64,000 nt of DNA, taken from Halomonas elongata DSM 2581. GTDB lineage: Bacteria; Pseudomonadota; Gammaproteobacteria; Pseudomonadales; Halomonadaceae. The translations under genes and the position numbers were made by a program. Location: positions 1,860,001-1,924,000 of the forward strand of contig NC_014532.2 in the NCBI RefSeq assembly GCF_000196875.2, read 5' to 3'. The notes under the pieces are model-generated. The model worked only from the letters and a program-made list of their open reading frames with translations. It made no database searches and was not told the DNA's origin. This document shows, in pieces, positions 18,723-29,200 of this stretch (position 1 is its first letter; every line of letters starts with the position of its first letter).

Positions 18723-19775
18723 ATGCAGAATACGATGCACAGAGCCGTTACAAGCGCACTGGTCGTTGCCGTCGGACTTGTTTCATTTCAAACGGCCGAT
18801 GCCTGTACGCGCATACTCTGGAACGATAATGAGCTAGCGACAGTTGTTGGACGCACTATGGACTGGCCTGAATCCACAGAACCGGCACTGACTGTCATGC
18901 CACGCGGGATAGAGCGCAATGGAGGCATGACAGGGTCTGTCGTAACAGTCAAGGAGAACCCGGCCAAGTGGACCTCCGAGTACGCCAGCATGGTCACGAC
19001 AGTCTATGGAATTGGTTCGGTAGACGGGTTCAATGAAAAAGGCTTGGCTGGTCATCTGCTATATTTGAATGACACGGATTTCGGAACCCGAGATGCGAGC
19101 AAACCAGGTGTTCAGGCGGGGCTGTGGCTCCAATTTGTCCTTGATAACGCAGCGACCGTGGACGAAGCCCTTGAATTGCTGGACACAGTCCAAGTCGTAA
19201 TGACTGAGGCAAATGGCCACAAGTCCAATGTCCATCTGGCCATTGAAGACGGCAGTGGCGACTCAGCTATTATTGAGTATATTGATGGTGCGCCGGTGGT
19301 GCATCATAATCCCGAACATCAGGTCATGACCAATGACCCAACATATGACAAACAACTCGAACTGTTGGCACAGCAGGATTTTTCCAACCCCAGCAGCGAT
19401 ACCCCCCTTCCCGGCAATGTAAAGGCTACCGATCGTTTCCAGCGTGCCGCTTACTACCTGGCGATGCTGCCGGAGCCCAAGAACGAGCGTGAAGCGATTG
19501 CCGGTATCTTGGCTATTGCACGCAATGTCTCTGTTCCGTTCGGGGCACCTTACAAAGATTTCGGAGTCTACAATACCGAATACCGTACTGCGATGAACCT
19601 TAATGACAGGCGATACTACTTCGAGCTGACCACTAGCCCCAACGTAATTTGGACGGATCTTACTGAATTTGATCTAACTGATGGCGCCCCTGTGATGACG
19701 CTTGACCCGGACAACGTTGATCTCGCAGGCAATGTTACGGCCAGCTTCAAAGAAGCTGATGAAGCACCATTCTAG
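18723..19775 (+). CDS. Secreted choloylglycine hydrolase/penicillin V acylase family protein
   Basis: A 350-residue Ntn-hydrolase. Residues 1-27 form a signal peptide ending TADA, so cleavage exposes Cys28 as the N-terminal nucleophile. Counting from it, R44 and D47 (GRTMDW) fall at the positions of Arg18 and Asp21 of bile salt hydrolases, and MTNDPTYDKQ holds the conserved Asn. The family cleaves linear amides: bile salts, penicillin V or acyl-homoserine lactones in Gram-negative periplasmic members; the substrate here is unknown. The GC content is clearly lower than that of the chromosomal genes. It stands alone between attL and the late genes, as expected for phage cargo. The ATG follows GAGGGAG at about 10 bases. 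Confidence 0.88.
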   Translation: MQNTMHRAVTSALVVAVGLVSFQTADACTRILWNDNELATVVGRTMDWPESTEPALTVMPRGIERNGGMTGSVVTVKENPAKWTSEYASMVTTVYGIGSVDGFNEKGLAGHLLYLNDTDFGTRDASKPGVQAGLWLQFVLDNAATVDEALELLDTVQVVMTEANGHKSNVHLAIEDGSGDSAIIEYIDGAPVVHHNPEHQVMTNDPTYDKQLELLAQQDFSNPSSDTPLPGNVKATDRFQRAAYYLAMLPEPKNEREAIAGILAIARNVSVPFGAPYKDFGVYNTEYRTAMNLNDRRYYFELTTSPNVIWTDLTEFDLTDGAPVMTLDPDNVDLAGNVTASFKEADEAPF

Positions 19776-19788
19776 CTTCCGGTAGTTT

Positions 19789-19826
19789 CATGGCTGCCTC
19801 TTATCACCAAACAGGAGGTAGCCATG
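19789..19826 (+). promoter_or_regulatory. Hairpin covering a ribosome site and start codon
   Basis: CATGGCTGCCTC (19789-19800) pairs with GAGGTAGCCATG (19815-19826) over 12 bp with one G-T pair and a 14-base loop. The 3' arm contains the Shine-Dalgarno and the ATG of a 15-codon ORF. No T-run follows, so it is not an ordinary terminator. Confidence 0.6.
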
Positions 19827-19871
19827 AAAGCACGTAATAACCTGCTTTTGGTAGCCAATACTGGCAAATAA
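19824..19871 (+). CDS. Possible 15-residue peptide with a strong ribosome site
   Basis: ATG at 19824 follows GGAGGT at a 4-base spacing and opens a 15-codon frame (MKARNNLLLVANTGK) ending in TAA. Both the ribosome site and the ATG are inside a 12-bp hairpin, so expression would need the hairpin to open. It may be a regulatory leader peptide or just chance; I cannot tell which. Confidence 0.3.
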   Translation: MKARNNLLLVANTGK

Positions 19872-19931
19872 TCAAAACACCCCACTCGCTAGGCCCTCGC
19901 ATTTCCCAACGGGAAGCACTAGCCTCGCGGT

Positions 19932-20297
19932 ATGCCCCATCGTATTGCTTACATGCTCCACTTCAGTGATGAGGAAAGGCGGAAGATTCGACGCCTCCAA
20001 TCCTTAGAGCACTACCGCAAGCCATGGGCGATCGCGGCAGGTATCGGTGCCGGCTTCCTGGTATTCGCCTCACAAGGCGTACTGTATGCCCAACCGCACT
20101 TCTACCACTTCATTGCCACCTACGGCTGCGTGCCAGTCGGAGCAATGGCTGGCATAGCAACCTACCGCCTGATTGCCCGTCATGTCGGTCGGCAGTTCAA
20201 ACAACGATGGGACCCTCTTTACTGCCAACGGTCCGGCAGGTCGCCGACGACCATCGCACTCCAGCATGAGGAGCTCGAGGCCACCGACGAGCCTTGA
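19932..20297 (+). CDS. Small membrane protein, unknown function
   Basis: A 121-residue protein with a basic N-terminus and two membrane segments (about residues 32-52 and 60-80), then a basic/polar tail. I do not recognise a family. The stop codon is directly next to the stop codon of the giant polyvalent gene on the other strand. With the hydrolase it forms the plus-strand, possibly lysogeny-expressed, end of the prophage. The ribosome site is weak. Confidence 0.5.
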   Translation: MPHRIAYMLHFSDEERRKIRRLQSLEHYRKPWAIAAGIGAGFLVFASQGVLYAQPHFYHFIATYGCVPVGAMAGIATYRLIARHVGRQFKQRWDPLYCQRSGRSPTTIALQHEELEATDEP

Positions 20298-23200
20298 TCA
20301 CTCGATCTCGTGATAGCGACGGTTGAAGTCATCGACCCAACGCTGCATCTGCTTTTCAAGCATGTTGATACGCCGCTTCTTGGCTTCATCTGGCAACGCT
20401 TCTGTCGCCTCGACGCGATCTCTCTGCTTACGGAGATCCCTCAACCGCTTCTCGATATGGGTTGCACGGTTGAATAGGCGAAGCTTCTTCTGGTTACCAC
20501 GCCTGTAGTTCACTCGCTCCATACCTCGCAAGGACTCGGCCTCATTGGCAATCTGTCCCAGCTCATCACGGCGCTCGTAGAAACGTTGCATGTCGCCATA
20601 CTCGTTGATACTGCCCATGAAGCGGCCGGCAAAAGGCACTCGGTACCGATCCACTTCTTCACCGATGGCCATACGCTTGGCGTAGTCTGCTGTTTTCTCC
20701 ACGAAGCCCCAAGCCCCGCCACCGTAATAGTTCACAAGGTGCTGCATCACGTCAGGGCTGACGTCGATTTCCCCGCTGATGTTGTCCGTGCCGCCGGAGA
20801 ACTCGTTCAGGAAGCTCGCGAACCCCTTATAGGCCTCGGGGGTTGAGCGGAACGAACGAGAGCTGTCTGGCGTCGGGGTACCGAACGGGAAGTCCTCACG
20901 GTAGATCGGTCGGCCCGAGAAGTTCTCGTTGACGCCGATCTGCGTGATCGAGCGGAAGATGGTCGGCGTCAGGTTCTTGAGGAACAGCGACTGTGCCTCG
21001 TCGGAATCCTCGAAGCCAATGGGCGAGAAGCTGCCAGCTACGGCTAGCACCAGGTTCTTGGCTGCTTCGGTGACCTCCTCGGAGCCAGCCGCCACCGCCT
21101 CGGCGTGGGTGCCCACCACCGAGAAGACGTTATAGCCGTAGGGCAACGGAATCTTAATGTAATCCCCGTCATCACCGCCCATCCAGCCGGTCATCAGGAT
21201 CAGGCTTCGTTCCTTCTCGTAGTCGGGGATCTTGTCATAGAACAACACGCCATCATCGTCTTCCTCGGACAGCCAGCGATTCAGCATCCCCAGCATGAAG
21301 GAGCCGGTGGCCATACCCAGCCCCAGCTTTTGCGCCAGGTTCATGCGCGACCAGACGTTCATGGGGCTTTTGCCGTCCGGCGTGTCCTTGACCGTCACCA
21401 TGGTGCGAGCGAAGTTCATCGTGCCCTGGATGGAGGCGTTGGCAAACATATAAGCCGCATTGAGGGCCGTGCCCGCTTCCCCCCGGCGGTTGAAGTTGAC
21501 CGTCATGTTCTTGGCTAGACTCGCAGCCTGCTTCCTCGAGATCCCGGCACGACGCGCATTGGCATAAGCCGACAGTCGCACGGCGTTCTCGACGGTACCG
21601 TTCATGTTCTCCACGAAATCCGTGGTCTTCTTCCGTGCCTTGAGCATATGGGATAGCGCGGTGCCGTCAGCCCGGCGGACCATCGACTGGATCTCCTTGG
21701 CCTGGCCCTCGATGTCCTTCATGTCGAAGTAGCCTGTCTTGCCGCCGTCTTCCTGGAATTCCTCGAACCACTGGTTCCATTCACGTTGTTTGGCGTCCTT
21801 GCCCTCCTTTCCTTGGAGCCCCCGCCATGCGGCTTTCATGGCGGGCCCGATGTCGCGTGCCGTTTGACGAACGATCTGCTTTCCCTTGATCTTGCCATCA
21901 TCCCGGGTCTGCTCGGCGCTCAGGTTGAGCAATGCTGTCTGCACGTCGCGGGAGAAGTTGGTCAGCATGAACTCGGGGTTGTAACTGGTCACTAGTGATG
22001 ACATGGCACGTGTCACCGCGCCGGCAGCACGAATCAGGGTGTTGTTGTTCTCGGGCCCCACATTCCGCATGGCGTTCATGAGGCGCTCATCGTGGAGCTT
22101 GATATAGTAGGTTCGCCCGGCCCGTTTGGCCCTGAAATAGCGGTCGTTGCCGGCCATGTTGACCGCTCGCTCCTGCACCTCGATACGCGTCTGCCCCGTC
22201 TCAGGGTCAGTCACCCGCACCGGTGTCCGCTGGGTATCGGGACTGTCATCCGTAAACACCTCCCACAGGGACGGGTTCGGATGGTCCGTGACCATGGAGA
22301 GCAGCGACTGAGCCACTTCATTCTTGCGCCGCCGGATCAACGACTCGTTGACGTCCACGATCACTTGGGAGGATGGGGAATCGGCCAGAGACTTCCGGCC
22401 CCCGGCAATGCGTGACTCTCGTCCGCTGATTTCGAAGCCCTTGCCGGTGCGAGGACGGCCGGGTTCATCCGCCGCATTCCCCTTGAGTGGCACATAGTGC
22501 TGCCAGTGAGATTCCCAAGCATCGACGACGGTATCGTCTTCGAGGCCCCCTTCACGGATCGCCTCGCGTCGTAGCCGGGTCATGTCATAGACGATCTGCG
22601 CCAAGCGATCATACTCGGCTTGTTGGCCGGAATTGGCCACGCGCTCGATGACTTCGGCAGCCTCGGCATTGGTCATGCCCGAGCCACCGTCCTGCATGTC
22701 AGGATCGTCCGGATTACGCTCGGCAATGGTGGCGTTACGCTCCGGCGCGTGCCGCGCATAGAGGTAATCGTCGAGTTCGGCCTGGCTGATCCCGGCCTTG
22801 GCCAGCCCCTCGGCCAGCGGCTCCACGTACTGCTCCCGTAGCTGACGCAGGTCGTACTCCACCTTGCCGTGGAACAACTCCTCCGCCAGGTAGACGTCAG
22901 CCTCTTCTTCGATGTCCTGACCGGTACGCCGGATGGCATCTTCCAGGATCTTGAGCGGGCGCATCTTGTCAGCCATCTTGCGCAACGCGGCATCACGAAG
23001 CCCCTCATCCGGCATGGCAAAGCCGGTACTGTCGGTACGGCTGAACCTTCCGCCCGCCGTACCCGGCTGTTTTGTGATACTGAAACGAAGCTCCCCAGCG
23101 CCGAAATCAGGCTCGCGATACATCGCCTCGCTGATCTCGTAGTCCTTGTGGCGCCCTTTGTTCTCCACGAAGCCGAAGCGCTGATAGAACTCGCGCAAGC

Positions 23201-26200
23201 GCTTCGTGTTACCTCCGAAGTCACTGGATGGCGTCAGCGCCAAGGTGCGGCCAGAAGCATCGGCCCAGTCCGTCAGGCGCTGCATGACGGCGGAGCCGAT
23301 ACCCTGTCCACGTTCTGGTGCCACGACACGCGATACCGTCACCCTTTGGCCGCGCCCCATCAAATCGAGTTTGAGGCCTGGGAACTCCTCGCGCAGTCGG
23401 GCTGCCATGTCCTCGGGCGAACGGACCACCTGCTGCTGGATGAGACTGTAGCGGTTGTCTTGATTGCCAATATCATCTGGCGTAAGTATCTTCGTATCAG
23501 GGCCTTGGGCGACTCCCTCCTCCGGCAATTGTAGCTGGACCGATTGGAGCCACTCGGGGCCTTTCTTCGTTTGTAGGTACCGTACCCGCCCTTCCCCGAG
23601 TTGCCTATCGATGAAGTCTTGCGGCTTGTTGTCGCCACGACGCTGGGTATAACGCGTAATGGTCGGCGCGGCCTGATCGGCGGCACGCTGCGTCTGCTGC
23701 CGGCGCAACCATCGCCGCGACTGCTCCCCCAGGGCCAGGATGTCGGAAGTCCGCCACTCGATACCCGGAAACAGCTTACGCAACTGACGGCGTATCGCCG
23801 ACATGACCCGCTCACGCAATTTGGGCCGTGCATCACTCTCGATCGTATGGGCGATCAGTTCTTCGGCGAGCTCGAGCCGACCTTCCCGTGTATGCGCCTT
23901 GTTGGCGATATGCGGGTACGCTGCTTTGATCTCCGCGATGTTGTGACGTCCAGCCTCGGACCGGGTGTAGCTTCGGAAGACCTGCTCCAACACAGGCTCA
24001 AGCTCTTTCCCCAACACGCCGCGGATGCCATAGTGGCCTACCGCTTCATGCACCCCCGCACGCACCGCATCCGCCTCATCGATCAGGTTGTCGGCCACGA
24101 GCATCGGTGAACCGGTTTTCGGGTTATAGATCCCACCAACGTCGTTTGGTCGAACCCCCTGCTTCAACATGCCCCACAGTACCGATTCAGGCAGCTCAGA
24201 AGCAGATTGCACCACCTCCACGTTGGACAGTTCCGGGTATTCCGACAGGCGGTCACGAATGGCATCGACCCTGGGGGCAGAAGCTTCTGTGGATTGATGC
24301 TCACCAGAGGGTGAAAACAGCAAGTCACTGCTGTCTTCCCCTTCAGGGTCAAACGCTGCCTGGGTAGACCGCACCTTGGTCGGGTCTAGCATTGCGACTT
24401 CGTAAGCGTCGCCATACTGGGTCACTACGCCGTCATAGCCTTGGCTTCGAGCCCATGCCGCAAACGCCTCAGACTCCGCCGGCCCCGCCGTAGAAAGCCG
24501 ACGCTTGAACGTGGGAGGAACGCGCAGTAACGACTCGGGCCGGATGTGGAGCGACATAACCGCCGCCCCTTCCTGGTTACCCTGCCGCTGTGCTTTACGC
24601 TGCGCGTAATGCTCGGCTAATCGCCGGTCGGTGGTGAGGTAGACTCCCTGTCCGAGCCATCCACTGTCGAGTCGGTCTGGGTGCCCGGGAATAAAAGACT
24701 CAACATCTCCTGCTGTTCCGTGGTAGAAAGCCCGCGGTCGGAGTCCTCGAGGAGGGTCTTCATTACTTTCCCCATCTCTTCCGGGGTTTTGGCGCTGGAA
24801 ATCATCTTCGCTCCCTCTTCGTCCGATATGCGCTGTGCCTGCCTGGCTTTCTCCTTCAGCACCTCCAGTCGCCTCTCGTCCTCGGTCAACTCGGGTGATT
24901 TGTCCGTCAACGTACTCCCCTTTGATCGCATCCTCGATGGCGGAAATGTAGCCCATATCATGGGCACGCTGCATCCGCCCCTCTTGGCTCATATCCAGGC
25001 CCTTGGCTTCTGCACGCTCCCATGCCGTGCCATTGCCTTCATTTCGCAAGCTGAACAGAGGATCTTGGCCATGACTGGCCGCAATATCTGCATCGCTGTC
25101 GCTCCCTGAAAGCCTAAAGTCATCGACCTCGGCATCAGCTTGAGCACGCTGCTCGTCCTCGCGACGGCGGTCGGCATCGGCTTGCTCGGCCTGTTGAATC
25201 TCGCGGTCTCGGGCAGCCAGACTCTCCTCGGTCTGCGTCTCCAACAACGACGTGCCGCTCCCGCTTTCATCAGCGACAAGGCGCTCTGCCACGGGGCCAC
25301 CAACCTGGCGCGAAGCGTTCAGCCATTCCCCTCGTTCCAGAATCGTTGAGCTTCCCCGCTCCGCATTAGTCACATGGACACGACCATCACGCTGAACTTG
25401 GTTGACCCGATAGGTGCCGGGACTGGCGTAGCCAACGTCGGTATTCAGGCGAATGGTGTCACCTTGTTGGGCGCCGCCAAGCGCTTCACTGGCCTGTTGC
25501 TGGAGACGGTTCGGTTCTTCCCTGGACGCGCTTTGCTGGCGAGGGCGTGGCTCGGAGTGATCGGGGAAGCCTGCATCACCTATAGGTGGCGAAACGGACG
25601 GCTCATCGTTACTTTCGCGCCCCGAATTCTGGTTGAGGCCCCCAGCACGAACGTCAGATACCTGGGCATCGTTGCGGGACTTTTCCCCGCTCACACCATC
25701 AGCCGATAACTCGGGGATTGTGAAGCCCCAGCCTCCCTCGACCTCGACAGGCTTGGCACCTGGCGTGCCTCGAAAACGCTTGGACGCTTGAACCGCACGC
25801 CGTGTGGGGAACGGATTGCCATCCGCCTTGAAGCTTACTTCTTGGGTGGCGCTTCGCCCGGTTTCGACGGTTTTTGGCCGTTGTTCGCCTTCGCGTACAG
25901 ATGCTGAAAGATCTGTTCCTCCGAGTACCCCTGATCCCGGAGATGCTCCTTCTCCTCCGTCCAGGCGTGGTTGGCTTGCACCCGTTGCTCGTGCGTTGTT
26001 TGTTTCAGGTGCTCCGCTACCTGGTCGTTCGAGTAGCCCTGCTGTCGCATCCTGTTCGCTGTCAGGTTCTGATGAACCAGATTGTTGCCCTCTGCCTGGC
26101 TCATTGCCATTGAGTAATACCTCTTTCAGTTCGCGCGCCGCATCAGCAACCGATTCACCTTCGTGGACACGCCGCGCGGCATCGTTGATCTGCTGATTGA

Positions 26201-29200
26201 CGTCAGGTGTGGTGGTAGCACGCTCGAGGAGATCGATCGCGCGGGCTGACGCATCTTGAAACGCCTCATTCTGGTCAGTGGCGATGCGGTTACCCGCTTT
26301 CTGCGCCTTATCGGCATTGTTGTTCAGGGTAGCGAACAGGCGGCGGTCACGCGCCAGATCCTGGCGCAGCCAGTCCATGACCTTGACCCGCTCACCAATC
26401 AACGCCTCCACCGGGTCGTCGCCGAACAGTCCTCCCTGCTCACCCTGAGAGTCGGCAAAGCCAGCCTGACGGACTTCATTGGCCAGAAGCTGACGCTGGT
26501 TATCGTTCTGTGGCTTGATATCCCTGAAAGCATCGATAGCGGCCAACTGTTGGTCAGGATCGTCAAACGACCGACCAATCACCGCGCCGTCTTTTTCCGA
26601 GACCACGTTGTTGAGAACGGCGCCAAAGGCCTCATCGCTCAGTTTGGCCAGATCGGCCCCATCGCGCACGACTTGAGATCGGCGCGGCAGGTTCCGCTCG
26701 GTGATGATGTCAGCGGGGTCGCCTTCACTATTGCGGAATACTTTCGCCGCATCCGATGCGGTGGCATTGCCGTCCGCAATGTTGCTTTCAGCCGCACGCC
26801 GACGGGCATCGGCAACGCTGACTCCATCGCGCTCGCGCAGGATTTGGGCATTGACGTCCGGTTGCTTGAGGCGTCGGGCCAGATCGACGCGATGATGGCC
26901 ATCAGCAGCATACAGACTGCCATCCTCGCGCTCATGAAGCAGCAAGTTGCCCGCTCTGACATCATCCCATTGGCCAATTCCATCCAGACGATCATCGACA
27001 CCGTCATCATTGACCTCGGAGCGGAACTGGTACTCGCTGGGATCAACCTTGATCTGGTCCACCGGGACGCGCTGCGGAGTCACCCGACCAGGATCATCAT
27101 TGGTTTGTGATGAAGTTGCGACATCTCCATCGACCTGGTCAGCAGAGCCCTCTTGCCCGGTGTGGTTCTGCGACATACCGAAGGGGGCATGCGTATCACC
27201 GTCACGAATCCAGGACTTGAGATCGTCTGTGGATACCTCGGAGATTTCCCCCAGTCCCTGCCAACCTTCCTCATAGTTCGCCAGGTAGCCTTCTCGCGCC
27301 TCATCGATAGAATCAAAACCGAGCATCACCTTGTGCTCGTCGAAGGCACCATCGTCATCCACCTGGTCGATGACAAAGGCCTTTCCATTTTCGGGGCGGT
27401 CGCCGACGAATACATCGAGGTTGTCACCATCAGCGCCGACAGTGCCCTTGATGTCGCCGTAGTGGTGCGCCATCGTGCTTTCCCATTGGCGCCCCTGGTC
27501 GTCAGTGCCCCGTCGCGTCGAACCCTTGGGGTTCTCGATAGCGATGTCCAGACCCTCGAGCTGAACTTTCCCTTTCCGGTAGTTGCCCGCTTCGGCCTGT
27601 GCGGGCGTGGGATCGGTATCGGTGCGCTTGGCCGCGTTCTCCACTTTCTCGCTTGTGGAGCGGCCTGCCTGAATCCGGTTCCATGCCTCCTGTGGGCGGA
27701 ACTTGCGAATTTCCTCGTCACTGTGGCCAAAATCTCGGAGCTGTTGCCGCATCTTGTTGGTCATCATCGTCGGGACGGATGCGGTCTTCTGGCCAGAGTC
27801 GGCATCCTCGGGCATATTGAGCCCTGCCGAGGGCGCAGAAGGTTCTTCCTGGCCTCCTTTGCCCTGACTATTCAGCCGCTCCATAATGCTGGAGAAGCGC
27901 CGCGCTGTTTGATCCAGATTCTGGCGCATGGCATCAGTCGGCCCGTCTTCGCCACGGCTTCGAGATAACGTTTCTTCCTCCAGCGCCGAGGATACCTCTT
28001 CATTGATGGCGTCCAGCTCCACCACGGCCTCGGTATCACCTTGCTCCTCAGCGGCAGCACGCAACGCCTTGAAGGCATCACCATCCGTAATAGAGTCACG
28101 CGCTTCTCGCTCGGCTGACGATAGAGCAGAACGCGGCTGGCGGATGAGATCCGCAGCAGCGCGAACAGCATCTTTATCCGAGGATGGTGCCGAGGTGCTT
28201 TCTTCAACGGCGGCGGTTGCTTGGGCCGGCTCTTGGGAAGAAACTTGCTCGGAACCGGGTAAGGCATCTTGGCTTCTGCCAGATCGGTTGCCCACGGCCT
28301 CCGCCGTTGCCGTACCAAGTCGTACCGCACCACCCGTCGGCCCGCCCACAATGGCGCCGCCTGCGGCACGGCGAGCAGCCGTTTCCGGCTTCCAGCCCTG
28401 CTCGGTACCAACAGATTCACCGGCATACTCGATACCGCCTTCCTGAACAGCTTCTGTGCCAGCCTCAGTTGCGGTCGCACGGCCTACGGCTCCCGGTACC
28501 TGCTGCGCCTTGCTAACAGCCCCTTTGCCTCCGGGCAGCAGCTTCCCCAAGGCGAAACGGTCGAGCAGAACAGAAGCCGCGGCAGTGGGGCCAGATACAG
28601 CATAATCCGCCCACTCAGGCATGCCGTCTCGGCCATCGTTCTGGACACGACCCTCGCCAATTTCCTGGGTCCGGGCCGCCAGATAGGCCGGTGGATTCAC
28701 CACGAGACCCGCCATATCGGCCAAGGCCGCCGGCCCTTGCTCGGCGGCAGCGCCGGCTAGGGTCTCCAGGCCAGGATCTTCGAGGGCCCGCTCGATGGTA
28801 TAGTTCGGTTGATACCCAAGTTTCGTATCTTCCACGGCCTGTCCGGCGGTATTCAGCCCGGTCTTGGTGTCTTCCGGCTTGACCCGAGTAGTGAAGTCAA
28901 GCCCGTAGCCGCCCACCTCCAGGTCGGGCTCGTAACCGCTCTCACGCATGGCGGAAACCTCACCACCGACAACCCCGGGGTTGAGTCCCCCCAGGTGTTC
29001 GGCGATGAGTTGCTCGCCCTTCTCAGCCATGTTCCCAACAAACTGCAGAGCATTGCCGGTCAGGTCGAGCCCGCGCTCCGCAGCGTTGCGCAGCGCGTTG
29101 CTGGCCAGGTTCGGGCCATCGCCTGATGCCCCGTCACCATTGTCGTCAATGACAGCTTCCGGCTTTTCCCCGAACACATCGGCTTCGGTCTGAGTGAAGA

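Noticed and set aside
25374..25709. A 111-codon plus-strand frame opposite the giant gene
   Set aside because: No ribosome site, and the giant minus-strand frame reads normally here, unlike at the two nested genes.
26256..27110. Plus-strand frames of 284 and 271 codons opposite the giant gene (26256-27110, 27153-27968)
   Set aside because: The minus frame carries the ParB- and pyrophosphatase-like domains; the plus frames are shadows.
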